In this document: piece after piece, positions 8,649 to 17,569 of the stretch
Layout of the letters: each line of letters opens with the position of its first letter
How positions within the stretch are numbered: position 1 is the stretch's first letter
Assembly: GCF_007828955.1 (NCBI RefSeq)
Contig: NZ_VIVR01000001.1
Span: 4,960,001 to 5,024,000, forward strand
Length of the DNA stretch: 64,000 nt
Direction of reading: 5' to 3'
Source of the DNA: Kitasatospora atroaurantiaca
GTDB taxonomy: Bacteria > Actinomycetota > Actinomycetes > Streptomycetales > Streptomycetaceae
Program-made: the position numbers and the translations under genes
Notes under the pieces: model-generated
Databases searched by the model: none
Seen by the model: only the letters and a program-made list of their open reading frames with translations
Told to the model about the DNA's origin: nothing

Positions 8649-9331
8649 CAGCGGCCTCGCTGCACGGCCTCGGCTCCGGTCTGGGCCCTGGCCTTCCCGC
8701 GTACGTCACGGTCTCGCCGCGGCCGCTGGACTCCTTCCGGATCCTCTTCGTCTGCACCGGCAACGTCTGCCGATCGCCGATCGCCGAGCGGCTGACCCGG
8801 CATGAGCTGGACACCCGCCTCAGCGGCACGGCGGCCGGCCGGATCGTGGTCGAGAGCGCGGGCACCTGGGGCCACGAGGGCGCACCGATGGAGGCGCACG
8901 CCGCCACGGTGCTCGGCGAGTACGGCGTGGACAGCGGCGGCTTCGTCGGGCGCGAGCTGCTGGACGAGCACGTGGTCGACGCCGACCTGGTGCTCACCGC
9001 GACCCTGGACCACCGCGCCCAGGTGATCTCCATGGGGCACGCGGCCGGCCTGCGGACCTTCACGCTCAAGGAGTTCACCCGGCTGGTGCGCCGGATAGAC
9101 CCCAGCACCCTCCCCGACCCGCGGGGCGGGGTCCACGTCACCGAGCGGGCCCGTGCGCTGGTCAGGGCGGCCGCCGCGCTGCGGGGCTGGCTGCTGGCGG
9201 CGACCCCGGAGGCGGACGAGGTCGACGACCCGTACGGCGCGCCGATCGGGATGTTCCGCAACTGCGGCGAGGAGATATTCGACGCCCTCGACCCCGTCGT
9301 CACCGCTCTCACGGGCATTCCCCGCCGGTAG
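8645..9331 (+). CDS. Low-molecular-weight protein-tyrosine phosphatase
   Basis: A 228-residue protein with the LMW-PTP signature CTGNVCRS: nucleophile Cys37 and Arg43. The general-acid Asp is probably in the VDDPYG motif at 193-198. The core starts at about residue 31, so the TTG start that overlaps the tsaC stop (TTGA) gives a 30-residue extension; GTG 8708 is a possible alternative start. Such enzymes dephosphorylate tyrosine-phosphorylated proteins, or in some lineages arginine. The N-terminal extension and the roughly 40 extra residues between core elements make it longer than classic 150-160-residue forms. Confidence 0.88.
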   Translation: MTAASLHGLGSGLGPGLPAYVTVSPRPLDSFRILFVCTGNVCRSPIAERLTRHELDTRLSGTAAGRIVVESAGTWGHEGAPMEAHAATVLGEYGVDSGGFVGRELLDEHVVDADLVLTATLDHRAQVISMGHAAGLRTFTLKEFTRLVRRIDPSTLPDPRGGVHVTERARALVRAAAALRGWLLAATPEADEVDDPYGAPIGMFRNCGEEIFDALDPVVTALTGIPRR

Positions 9332-9355
9332 CCCCAGGCAGTCGGGCAACCACAC

Positions 9356-9430
9356 AGGGGCGTGAGGAACTGCGCGAAGCGGGAGACTGCAGGCCGTTGC
9401 CTTCCGATCTCGCGCAGTTCCCCGGCCCCT
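9356..9430. repeat. Dispersed inverted repeat (GGGGCGNGNGGAACTGCGCGA family), copy 1
   Basis: Two inverted arms, AGGGGCGTGAGGAACTGCGCGA and TCGCGCAGTTCCCCGGCCCCT, enclose about 30 bases. It lies 25 bases behind the phosphatase gene. GGCAACCACAC on the left and GGGTTGGCC on the right extend the symmetry. Similar elements occur at five or more further sites in this window. Confidence 0.85.
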
Positions 9431-9556
9431 GGGTTGGCCAGACCTGATCGGTGCCCCTGGCCGTACGGGTGTACGGCCCCCGTGTTGGCGGGCCCGGTCC
9501 GGGCTCCGGTCCTACGCTGGGAAGGACCCAGCCCGCCGCTGCCCGGGAGTCGCGCC

Positions 9557-10831
9557 ATGTCTGTCACCGATGCCGTGCACGGATCCGTCGAGGCTCGCCG
9601 CTGGGAGGCTCCCGAGGCCCTCCGGCAGGCCGATCCCGAGCTGGCCGACCTGCTGGCCGCCGAGGCCGAGCGCAGGTCCGAGAGCCTGCAGCTGCTGGCG
9701 GGGGAGAACCTCACCAGCCCGGCCGTACTGGCCGCCCTCTCCGGCCCGCTGATCGACAAGTACGCCGAGGGCTACCCCGGCCGCCGCCACCACGCGGGCT
9801 GCGCGCTGGCCGACGCGGCCGAGCTGCTCGCCATCGACCGGGCCAAGCGGCTGTTCGCCGCCGACCACGCCAACGTCCAGCCCAGGTCGGCGACTTCGGC
9901 GATGCTGGCGACCTACGCGGCGCTGCTCAAGCCCGGCGACGTGGTGCTCGCCATGTCGCTGGAGCACGGCGGCCACCTCAGCTGCGGCTCGCGCGCCAAC
10001 TTCTCGGGCCGCTGGTTCGACTTCATCGGCTACGGCGTACGGGAACAGGACAGCCTGATCGACCTCGACCAGGTGCGGGAGCTGGCCAAGCTGCACCGGC
10101 CCAAGGCGATCATCGCGGGCGGGATCTCCTACCCCAGGCACATCGACTGGGAGGCCTTCCGGGAGATCGCCGACGAGGTCGACGCCTACCTGATCGCCTC
10201 GGCGGCGCAGATCACCGGCCTGGTCGCCGGGGGGATGGCGCCGTCCCCGGTGCCGTACGCGGACGTCACCGTGGCGGCCACCCACAAGCTGCTGCGCGGC
10301 CCGCGGGGCGGGATGCTGCTCTGCACGGCGGAGCTGGCGGAGCGGGTGGACCGGGCGGTGTTCCCGTTCAGCCAGGGTGGCGCGGCGATGAACGAGGTGG
10401 CGGGCAAGGCGGTCGCCCTCGCAGAGGCGGCCACGCCGGAGTTCGGTGTGTACCTCCGGCGTGCGGTGGACGGCGCGCGCTCCCTGGCCGGGGCCCTGGA
10501 GCGGGCCGGGGCCCGTCCGCTGACCGGTGGCACCGACACCCACCTGGTGACGGCGGACGTCAGCCCGCTCGGGGTGACCGGCGTCGAGGCCGAGCGGCGC
10601 TGTTCGGCGGCCGGGCTGATGCTCGGCAAATGCGCACTGCCGTACGATCCGGCTCCGGCCTCCGAGAGCTCCGGCATCCGGCTCGGTACCGGCGCGGTGG
10701 CCTCGCAGGGGATGGGGGCCGAGGAGCTCCGCGAGGTGGGCGAGCTGATCGGGCGCCTGCTCAGCGGGGGTGTGGACGCCCGGATCGGGGAGCGGGTACG
10801 GGAGCTGGCGAGGGCCTTCGCGGGGCGCTGA
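9557..10831 (+). CDS. Serine hydroxymethyltransferase-like protein with altered PLP site
   Basis: A 424-residue fold-type I PLP protein closely related to GlyA. It keeps KYAEGYPG, SLEHGGHL, NFSGRWFDFIGYGV and the PLP-lysine motif THKLLRGPRGG (Lys244). However the normally invariant VDMAHIAG, whose Asp pairs with the PLP pyridine nitrogen and whose His stacks on the ring, is replaced by ASAAQITG: Ser215 and Gln218 stand where Asp and His belong. The YYGG motif of SHMT is HHAG (His78-His79). It may have a different substrate or little SHMT activity; a canonical glyA is expected elsewhere. S. coelicolor carries a GlyA paralogue at this locus, as far as I recall. ATG 9557 starts at the homology. 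Confidence 0.85.
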   Translation: MSVTDAVHGSVEARRWEAPEALRQADPELADLLAAEAERRSESLQLLAGENLTSPAVLAALSGPLIDKYAEGYPGRRHHAGCALADAAELLAIDRAKRLFAADHANVQPRSATSAMLATYAALLKPGDVVLAMSLEHGGHLSCGSRANFSGRWFDFIGYGVREQDSLIDLDQVRELAKLHRPKAIIAGGISYPRHIDWEAFREIADEVDAYLIASAAQITGLVAGGMAPSPVPYADVTVAATHKLLRGPRGGMLLCTAELAERVDRAVFPFSQGGAAMNEVAGKAVALAEAATPEFGVYLRRAVDGARSLAGALERAGARPLTGGTDTHLVTADVSPLGVTGVEAERRCSAAGLMLGKCALPYDPAPASESSGIRLGTGAVASQGMGAEELREVGELIGRLLSGGVDARIGERVRELARAFAGR

Positions 10832-10984
10832 CCGCCGGACGAATCGCGTCAGGGCGAACCGCGGTGCACACGAGTGTCGTCCAACTCAATAAGGTGTGCA
10901 CCGTGGCGACGCACCTCGAACCCCGGGCAATCACGGGAGTACCTTCGGTACTCACCCGTCGGACCGTCGTGCAGGAGGCCAGTG

Positions 10985-12274
10985 GTGCGTGAGTTTCTGC
11001 TGGTGCTGTTCACCACGGCGGCCGTCACCTACCTGCTGACCGGCCCCGTCCGGAAGTTCGCCATCGTGGCGGGCGCGATGCCCCCCGTACGCGCCCGTGA
11101 CGTGCACCGCGAGCCGACACCCCGGCTCGGCGGTATCGCGATGTTCGGCGGGCTCTGCGCCGGCCTGCTGGTCTCCTCCCAACTCACCAACCTCGGGCAT
11201 CTCTTCAGCCAGAGCGCGGACGTCCGCGCGCTGCTCTCGGGTGCCGGGATCATGTGGGTCCTGGGCGTGCTGGACGACAAGTGGGGCGTGGACGCCCTGG
11301 TGAAGCTGGGCGGCCAGATGATCGCCGCCGGTGTGATGGTCTGGCAGGGGGTCACGGTGATCTCCATCCCCGTCCCCGGCGTCGGCTCGGTCGCCGTCAC
11401 CCCGACCCAGGGCATGATCATCTCGGTCACCCTGGTGGTCGTGATGGTCAACGCGGTGAACTTCATCGACGGCCTGGACGGCCTCGCCGCCGGCATGGTC
11501 TGCATCGCCGCGATGGCCTTCTTCCTGTACTCGTACCGGCTCTGGTACGGCTACGGGATCAACGACGCCGCCCCCGCCGTGCTGTTCAGCGCCGTGCTGA
11601 TCGGGATGTGCCTGGGCTTCCTGCCGCACAACCTGCACCCCGCGCGGATCTTCATGGGCGACTCGGGCTCGATGATGCTCGGCCTGATGCTGGCGGTGGC
11701 GGCCATCTCCATCACCGGCCGTGTCGACCCCGACCTGATCACCGCCCGGACGGGTTCGCAGACCGCCACGGTGCACGAGCTGGTGCCGATCTACATCCCG
11801 CTGCTGCTCCCGCTGACCGTCATCGCGCTTCCGCTGGCCGACCTGCTCCTGGCCGTGGTGCGCCGCACCTGGGCCGGGAAGTCGCCCTTCGCGGCGGACA
11901 AGCAGCACCTGCACCACCGGCTGCTGGAGGTCGGGCACTCGCACAGCCGGGCCGTCCTGATCATGTACTTCTGGGCCGCCCTGATCGCCTTCGGCACCGT
12001 GGCCTTCTCGGTGCCCGGCACCGGCCGGGCGCTGGTGCTGAGCTTCGCCGCGCTCTGCCTGGTGGGCATCGTGGTGCTGCTGATGCCGCGCTTCCGGCCG
12101 CACGCGCCGCGCGCCGTCCAGGCCTTCGTGCCGCCGCGCTACCGCAAGGCCACGGCACCCGAGGCCGCCCAGGCGCCCGCGATGGCGGAGCTCTCGGCGG
12201 ACGACAAGGCGCTGCTCGGCCGGCTCGGGACGGGGGCCACCGCGGTCGGCGGCCGACGCGAGCGGGCGAACTGA
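10985..12274 (+). CDS. Undecaprenyl-phosphate glycosyl-1-phosphate transferase (WecA/TagO/MraY superfamily)
   Basis: A 429-residue polytopic membrane enzyme, about ten to eleven helices, that attaches an amino-sugar 1-phosphate (usually GlcNAc-1-P) to undecaprenyl phosphate to start teichoic-acid or other glycopolymer synthesis. The superfamily Asp motifs are present: VLDDKWG, VNFIDGLDGLAAG and IFMGDSGSMMLG, and the WecA-type His motif KQHLHHRLLEVGHS. The hydrophilic tail (about 380-429) is cytoplasmic. AGGAGG at 10973-10978 favours GTG 10985; GTG 10982 in the same frame is too close. Its substrate pool serves the LCP ligase encoded upstream. Confidence 0.92.
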   Translation: MREFLLVLFTTAAVTYLLTGPVRKFAIVAGAMPPVRARDVHREPTPRLGGIAMFGGLCAGLLVSSQLTNLGHLFSQSADVRALLSGAGIMWVLGVLDDKWGVDALVKLGGQMIAAGVMVWQGVTVISIPVPGVGSVAVTPTQGMIISVTLVVVMVNAVNFIDGLDGLAAGMVCIAAMAFFLYSYRLWYGYGINDAAPAVLFSAVLIGMCLGFLPHNLHPARIFMGDSGSMMLGLMLAVAAISITGRVDPDLITARTGSQTATVHELVPIYIPLLLPLTVIALPLADLLLAVVRRTWAGKSPFAADKQHLHHRLLEVGHSHSRAVLIMYFWAALIAFGTVAFSVPGTGRALVLSFAALCLVGIVVLLMPRFRPHAPRAVQAFVPPRYRKATAPEAAQAPAMAELSADDKALLGRLGTGATAVGGRRERAN

Positions 12275-12561
12275 CTCGTCGTCAACTCCCTTCACCTGTA
12301 CGGCGGCACTGTTGGGCCGTCGGTGTGACAGGTGCCACACCTACATGGTAAAGCTCTAATCAAATAGTTTGTGATACCGTTCACGAGTACCGAGAACACG
12401 CCGAAAGACCTGACAGGTGGAGGACTTCCGTCCCCGGTCGGTCTCCCTCGACGGGCTCGCCGTCGAACGGCCGGCCTGCGGCAGAAGTTCTCGGTGCGGT
12501 GTCACCACCGCGTCCTAGTGCCCGTCCCCCGTCACCTCGACATGCCGCCGGAGCTGCCGAC
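12275..12561 (+). promoter_or_regulatory. atp operon promoter region
   Basis: A 287-base gap. The section 12340-12372 is the most AT-rich stretch nearby (TAAAGCTCTAAT, CAAATAGTTT) and probably holds the operon promoter; TAGTTT at 12365-12370 is a possible -10. A Rex-like operator overlaps its downstream edge. A leader of roughly 170 bases would remain before atpI. Confidence 0.5.
12370..12385 (+). promoter_or_regulatory. Probable Rex operator (ROP) upstream of atpI
   Basis: TGTGATACCGTTCACG matches 12 of 16 positions of the streptomycete Rex operator as I recall it (TGTGAACGCGTTCACA), including the outer TGTGA and TTCAC arms. Rex is an NADH/NAD-sensing repressor, and the atp operon is a reported Rex target in S. 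coelicolor. Confidence 0.6.
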
Positions 12562-12999
12562 ATGCCGTCCCACGACGCCCGGATCCCCCTCCGCGGCGCC
12601 GCAATTCCCACTGCGGTCGCCGGAGTTGTCGCCCTTGCGATCTCCACCGCACTGGTGGGGACGAAGGGCCTGATCGGTGCACTCTTCGCGACCCTGCTGG
12701 TGCTCGCCTTCTTCTCCTTCGGCCAGGTCGCTCTCGACCGGCTGACCAGGAACAATCCGCAGATGCTGATGGCCGCCGGGCTGCTGGTGTACACCACCCA
12801 GATCCTGCTGGTGGCGATTGTTCTCGCGGTGTTCAAGGAGACGACACTCTTCGACACCAAGGTCTTCGGTTTCACGCTGCTCGGCTGCGCTCTGATCTGG
12901 ACGGGCTTCCAGGTGCGCGGTGCGATGAAGGCCAAGGTCTACTACGTCGATCCCGGCTCGTCCGACGACAAGGACCCGAAGTCGGGGCGTCAACAGTGA
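12562..12999 (+). CDS. atpI: ATP synthase protein I
   Basis: A 145-residue membrane protein with four hydrophobic segments (about 12-30, 36-54, 70-88, 96-115). It opens the ATP synthase operon, as in most bacteria, and is thought to help assemble the c-ring or supply ions; it is not a structural subunit. The sequence itself is weakly conserved, so the call rests on position, length and topology. ATG 12562 follows GGAG at 12550-12553. A 282-base gap before atpB is long for this operon and may hold a second promoter. Confidence 0.85.
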   Translation: MPSHDARIPLRGAAIPTAVAGVVALAISTALVGTKGLIGALFATLLVLAFFSFGQVALDRLTRNNPQMLMAAGLLVYTTQILLVAIVLAVFKETTLFDTKVFGFTLLGCALIWTGFQVRGAMKAKVYYVDPGSSDDKDPKSGRQQ

Positions 13000-13281
13000 C
13001 GAGCGCCGGCTGTCCCCCGCGCGAGGGGGGCGGTGTTTATGCCGTACTGACGGACTGCTATCGTCCGTCGCAACAACGGAGTACGGGAAGCGGCCAGGTC
13101 TATCCGATGATCGGACGGATCGCCCCCCGGACTCGCGAAGCTTTCGAAGGTCCCGCGGCAGAGTGTGGCGCCGCGCAGGGTCCGCGAGAAATCCAACAAG
13201 TTCCAGTGCCGCTCCGTGGCCGCAGGCCACGCCGACACACCGAGGTTGCCGTAACCATGCGTCATGACGAAGGAGTCTGTG
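13000..13281 (+). promoter_or_regulatory. atpI-atpB gap, possible internal promoter
   Basis: 282 bases without a gene. TATCGT at 13059-13064 with TTTATG 17 bases upstream could be a weak internal promoter. No other clear signal. AAGGAG at 13270-13275 is the atpB ribosome binding site. Confidence 0.3.
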
Positions 13282-14094
13282 GTGGGTGCTGACGTAACGC
13301 ACGTCGCCTCTGAGGCCGGGTGCCACCTGTTCTCCGGCTGCGGCTTCCCCGCCCCTGGCTTGAACGAGTTCGACTTCAAGCCGATCTTCACGATCGGCAG
13401 CGTCGAGTTCAACAAGCCGATGCTGCTGTCGATGATCGCGGCACTGCTGGTGATCGGGTTCTTCTGGGCCGCCTTCGCCAAGCCGAAGCTGCTCCCGGGC
13501 AAGCTGCAGCTGGTCGGTGAGATCGGCTACGACTTCGTCAAGCGAAGCATCGTGCTGGAGACCATCGGCAAAAAGGGCGAGAAGTACGTCCCGATGCTGG
13601 TCTCGATGTTCTTCTTCATCTGGATCATGAACATCATGTCGATCATCCCGTTCGCACAGTTCCCTGTGACGGCGGCGATCGCGTTCCCGGCGGGCCTCGC
13701 GGGCATCGTCTGGATCACGTACATGACCCTGACCTTCAAGAAGCACGGCTTCGTCGGCGGTCTGAAGAACCTCTGCTGGCCCTCGGGCATCCCCGGCTGG
13801 GTCATGTTCATCCTGGTGCCGATCGAGTTCTTCTCGAACATCTTCGTGCGCCCCTTCACGCTCGCGGTCCGAGCCTTCGCGAACATGTTCGCCGGCCACC
13901 TGCTGATCGTGATGTTCTCCATCGCCTCCTGGTACCTGCTCAGCCCGAGCCTCGGTGCGCTCTACGGCACGACGTCCTTCATCGTGACGATCGGCCTGAC
14001 CGCCTTCGAGCTGCTGGTCCAGTTCCTGCAGGCGTACATCTTCGTGATGCTGGCGAGCAGCTACATCGCCGGTGCCCTCGAAGAAGCGCACTGA
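13282..14094 (+). CDS. atpB: ATP synthase subunit a
   Basis: A 270-residue Fo membrane subunit that forms the proton half-channels against the c-ring. The essential arginine helix is visible as IFVRPFTLAVRAFANMFAGHLLI, followed by the last helix FELLVQFLQAYIFVMLASSYI with its conserved Gln. About six membrane segments. GTG 13282 was chosen because AAGGAG lies six bases upstream; an ATG at 13264 would extend it by six residues but has no ribosome binding site. Confidence 0.96.
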   Translation: MGADVTHVASEAGCHLFSGCGFPAPGLNEFDFKPIFTIGSVEFNKPMLLSMIAALLVIGFFWAAFAKPKLLPGKLQLVGEIGYDFVKRSIVLETIGKKGEKYVPMLVSMFFFIWIMNIMSIIPFAQFPVTAAIAFPAGLAGIVWITYMTLTFKKHGFVGGLKNLCWPSGIPGWVMFILVPIEFFSNIFVRPFTLAVRAFANMFAGHLLIVMFSIASWYLLSPSLGALYGTTSFIVTIGLTAFELLVQFLQAYIFVMLASSYIAGALEEAH

Positions 14095-14168
14095 CCCACC
14101 CGCACCACCCCTCGAATTTCCGGTGGCCAACCACCATCGGTTCACCATCCCGCAAAGGACAAGCTGAA

Positions 14169-14402
14169 ATGACTCAGGTCGCTGAGGTCGTCGGTTCCAT
14201 CGCCTCCGTCGGTTACGGTCTCGCCGCCATCGGCCCCGGCATCGGCGTTGGTCTGATCTTCGGTAACGGTGTCCAGGCCATGGCCCGCCAGCCCGAGGCT
14301 GCCGGCCTGATCCGCTCCAACATGTTCATCGGCTTCGCGCTGACCGAGGCGCTCGCCCTCATCGGCATCGTCATGCCGTTCGTCTTCGGCACCGGCAAGT
14401 AA
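14169..14402 (+). CDS. atpE: ATP synthase subunit c
   Basis: A 77-residue hairpin of two membrane helices that forms the rotating Fo ring. The polar loop RQP is at 40-42 and the proton-carrying carboxylate is Glu60 (GFALTEALALIG). The first helix shows the Gly-rich packing pattern GIGVGLIFGNGV. Glu rather than Asp and the absence of the extra sodium-binding Gln/Ser/Thr set point to a proton ring. It lies 74 bases after atpB and 37 before atpF. Confidence 0.97.
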   Translation: MTQVAEVVGSIASVGYGLAAIGPGIGVGLIFGNGVQAMARQPEAAGLIRSNMFIGFALTEALALIGIVMPFVFGTGK

Positions 14403-14439
14403 TTACTGTCGTAAGCCCTTTTCGACGAAAGGTTCTGAT

Positions 14440-14997
14440 ATGAACCCCGGTTTCGCCCTTGCGGCAGAGGAGCAGATGAACCCGCTCCTCCCCGCATGGC
14501 CCGAGGTCATCATCGGCCTGCTCTGCTTCTTCATCGTCTTCGGTCTCCTCGGCAAGAAGCTCCTGCCCAGCATCGAGAAGGTGCTGTCGGAGCGCCGTGA
14601 CGCCATCGAGGGCGGCATGGAGCGTGCGGAGGCCGCTCAGGCGGAGGCTCAGGCCCTGCTGGAGCAGTACCGCGCCGAGCTCGCCGAGGCGCGTCACGAG
14701 GCCGCTCGGATCACCGAGCACGCCCGTGAGCAGGGCGCTGCCCTGATCGCCGAGATGCGTGAGGAGGGCCAGCGTCAGCGCGAGGCCATCGTCACCGCCG
14801 GCCACGCGCAGATCGACGCCGACAAGAAGCAGGCGACTGCCGCCCTGCGCCAGGACGTGGGCTCGCTCGCTTCGCAGCTGGCGTCCCGCATCGTGGGTGA
14901 GTCCCTGGAGGACTCCGCCCGGCAGAGCGGCGTGATCGACCGCTTCCTGGCCGAGCTGGAGGCCAAGGCCGCCGCTGCCCAGGGTGCGTCCAAGTGA
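14440..14997 (+). CDS. atpF: ATP synthase subunit b
   Basis: A 185-residue peripheral stalk subunit: one N-terminal membrane helix (about 22-42, WPEVIIGLLCFFIVFGLLG) then a long charged coiled coil. It ties Fo to the delta subunit and F1. GAAAGG at 14427-14432 precedes the ATG. Its stop overlaps the start of atpH by four bases (GTGA), which suggests coupled translation of the two stalk subunits. Confidence 0.96.
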   Translation: MNPGFALAAEEQMNPLLPAWPEVIIGLLCFFIVFGLLGKKLLPSIEKVLSERRDAIEGGMERAEAAQAEAQALLEQYRAELAEARHEAARITEHAREQGAALIAEMREEGQRQREAIVTAGHAQIDADKKQATAALRQDVGSLASQLASRIVGESLEDSARQSGVIDRFLAELEAKAAAAQGASK

Positions 14998-15809
14998 TCG
15001 GCGCCAGCCGTGAGGCCCTGGCCGCCGGTCGCGAGAACCTGGAGAGCCTGACCGACAACACCTCGGTGGACGCGGTCAAGCTCGCCGAGGAGCTCACCGC
15101 CGTCACGGTCCTGCTGGACCGCGAGGTCTCGCTGCGCCGCGTGCTGACCGACCCGTCGCGGTCGGGCCAGGACAAGGCCCAGCTGGTCGGCTCGCTGCTG
15201 GCCGGCCAGGTCTCCGGCGAGACGCTGGACCTGGTCTCCGGCCTGGTCCGCTCCCGCTGGTCGGGTTCCCGTGACCTGGTGGACGCGGTCGAGGAGCTCG
15301 CCGCGTACGCCGAGGTCATCGCGGCCGACAAGGCCGGGAAGCTGGACGACGTCGAGGACGAGCTGTTCCGCTTCGGCCGGATCGCCAACGGTTCGCACGA
15401 GCTGCGCAGCGCGCTGACCGAGCCCAAGGCCGGCAAGGCCGCCAAGGCGGAGCTGGTCGTCAAGCTGCTCGGCGGCCGTGCCAACGCAGGCACCGTCCGC
15501 CTGATCAGCTCGCTGGTCACCAGCCCGCGTGGTCGTAGCCTGGAGCAGGGCCTGGAGTACTACTCCAAGCTCGCCGCCGCCCGGCGGGGCCGTGTGGTGG
15601 CCCTGGTCACCACCGCCGTTCCGCTGTCGGACAGCCAGAAGGAGCGCCTCACCGGTGCTCTGGGCCGGCTCTACGGCCGCCAGGTGCACCTGAACATCGA
15701 CGTCGACCCCGAGGTCGTCGGCGGTGTGCGGGTGCAGATCGGTGACGAGATCATCGACGGCACCGTGGAGAGCCGCCTGGAAGGCGCTCGTCAGGCCCTG
15801 GAGGGCTAG
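14994..15809 (+). CDS. atpH: ATP synthase subunit delta
   Basis: A 271-residue stalk subunit that links subunit b to the top of F1. It is about 90 residues longer than the E. coli protein, as usual in Actinobacteria; the extra part is N-terminal. The C-terminal VNIDVDPEVVGGVRVQIGDEIIDGTVESRLE is the family signature. GTG 14994 overlaps the atpF stop. 153 bases with two short hairpins separate it from atpA. Confidence 0.94.
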   Translation: MIGASREALAAGRENLESLTDNTSVDAVKLAEELTAVTVLLDREVSLRRVLTDPSRSGQDKAQLVGSLLAGQVSGETLDLVSGLVRSRWSGSRDLVDAVEELAAYAEVIAADKAGKLDDVEDELFRFGRIANGSHELRSALTEPKAGKAAKAELVVKLLGGRANAGTVRLISSLVTSPRGRSLEQGLEYYSKLAAARRGRVVALVTTAVPLSDSQKERLTGALGRLYGRQVHLNIDVDPEVVGGVRVQIGDEIIDGTVESRLEGARQALEG

Positions 15810-15962
15810 GCACCTCGGAAACATCCGACCCTCGGTCGGGCGCCGGCTCCACGGGAGCCGGTAAATCGTACGGCCGGTTCGCAACGACCCGGCCGAGAGT
15901 CGAATACTTGCGGCCCTCAATGGCGGGCCGAGGATCGCAAACTAGGAGAGCAGGGAAGCCTG

Positions 15963-17537
15963 ATGGCGGAGCTTACGATCCGTCCGGAGGAGATCCGGGA
16001 CGCGCTGGCCGACTTTGTCCAGTCGTACCAGCCGGACGCCGCCTCGCGTGAAGAGGTCGGTACGGTCACCGAGGCCATGGACGGTATTGCCAAGGTCGAG
16101 GGCCTGCCCTCGGTCATGGCCAACGAGCTGCTGAAGTTCGAGGACGGGACCCTCGGTCTCGCGCTGAACCTCGACACCCGCGAGATCGGTGTCGTCATCC
16201 TCGGTGAGTTCAGCGGCATCGAGGAGGGCCAGACGGTGCACCGCACCGGCGAGGTCCTCTCCGTCCCGGTCGGCGAGGGCTACCTCGGCCGCGTCGTGGA
16301 CCCGCTGGGCAACCCGATCGACGGTCTGGGTGAGATCGCCTCTCACGGCCGTCGCGCCCTGGAGCTGCAGGCCCCCGGCGTCATGGTCCGCAAGTCGGTC
16401 CACGAGCCGATGCAGACCGGCATCAAGGCCATCGACGCGATGACCCCGATCGGCCGCGGCCAGCGTCAGCTGATCATCGGCGACCGCCAGACCGGCAAGA
16501 CCGCGGTGGCTGTCGACACGATCATCAACCAGCGCGACAACTGGCGCTCGGGCGACCCGAAGAAGCAGGTCCGCTGCATCTACGTCGCCATCGGCCAGAA
16601 GGGTTCCACCATCGCGTCCGTCCGTGGCGCCCTGGAGGAGGCCGGCGCGCTGGAGTACACCACCATCGTGGCTGCTCCCGCCTCCGACCCGGCCGGCTTC
16701 AAGTACCTCGCCCCGTACACCGGTTCGGCCATCGGCCAGGAGTGGATGTACGACGGCAAGCACGTCCTCATCATCTTCGACGACCTGTCGAAGCAGGCCG
16801 AGGCGTACCGTTCCGTGTCGCTGCTGCTCCGTCGTCCGCCGGGCCGCGAGGCCTACCCGGGTGACGTCTTCTACCTGCACTCCCGCCTGCTGGAGCGCTG
16901 CGCGAAGCTCTCCGACGAGCTGGGCGCGGGCTCGATGACCGGTCTGCCGATCATCGAGACCAAGGCCAACGACGTCTCGGCGTACATCCCGACCAACGTC
17001 ATCTCCATCACCGACGGCCAGTGCTTCCTGGAGTCCGACCTGTTCAACGCCGGCATCCGCCCGGCCGTGAACGTCGGTATCTCGGTCTCCCGCGTCGGTG
17101 GCTCCGCCCAGATCAAGGCCATGAAGTCGGTCGCCGGCCGCCTGCGCCTGGACCTGGCCCAGTACCGCGAGCTGGAGGCGTTCGCCGCCTTCGGTTCCGA
17201 CCTGGACCCGGCCTCCAAGGCCCAGCTGGAGCGCGGTGCGCGCATGGTCGAGCTGCTGAAGCAGGGCCAGTACCAGCCGTTCCCGGTCGAGGAGCAGGTC
17301 GTCTCCATCTGGGCCGGCACCACCGGCAAGCTGGACGACGTCCCGGTGGCGGACATCCGCCGCTTCGAGCGCGAGTTCCTGACTCACCTGCGCACCGAGC
17401 ACAAGGGCCTGCTGGCCGGCATCGTCGAGACCTCGAAGCTCGAGGACGGCACCATCGACGCGCTGACCGAGGCGATCAAGGCCTTCAAGCTGGGCTTCAC
17501 GACGGCCGACGGCAAGCTGCTCTCCGAGCAGGCCTGA
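15963..17537 (+). CDS. atpA: ATP synthase subunit alpha
   Basis: A 524-residue non-catalytic nucleotide-binding subunit of F1. The Walker A motif GDRQTGKT is near residues 174-181, and the signature PAVNVGISVSRVGGSAQ near 365 is intact. Length and domain order (beta-barrel, nucleotide domain, helical C-terminal domain) are normal. The ATG follows GGAGAGCAGGGAAG. Highly conserved; no anomalies seen. Confidence 0.98.
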   Translation: MAELTIRPEEIRDALADFVQSYQPDAASREEVGTVTEAMDGIAKVEGLPSVMANELLKFEDGTLGLALNLDTREIGVVILGEFSGIEEGQTVHRTGEVLSVPVGEGYLGRVVDPLGNPIDGLGEIASHGRRALELQAPGVMVRKSVHEPMQTGIKAIDAMTPIGRGQRQLIIGDRQTGKTAVAVDTIINQRDNWRSGDPKKQVRCIYVAIGQKGSTIASVRGALEEAGALEYTTIVAAPASDPAGFKYLAPYTGSAIGQEWMYDGKHVLIIFDDLSKQAEAYRSVSLLLRRPPGREAYPGDVFYLHSRLLERCAKLSDELGAGSMTGLPIIETKANDVSAYIPTNVISITDGQCFLESDLFNAGIRPAVNVGISVSRVGGSAQIKAMKSVAGRLRLDLAQYRELEAFAAFGSDLDPASKAQLERGARMVELLKQGQYQPFPVEEQVVSIWAGTTGKLDDVPVADIRRFEREFLTHLRTEHKGLLAGIVETSKLEDGTIDALTEAIKAFKLGFTTADGKLLSEQA

Positions 17538-17569
17538 GTCCGGTAGCGAGGGAAAGGACGTAACGACCC

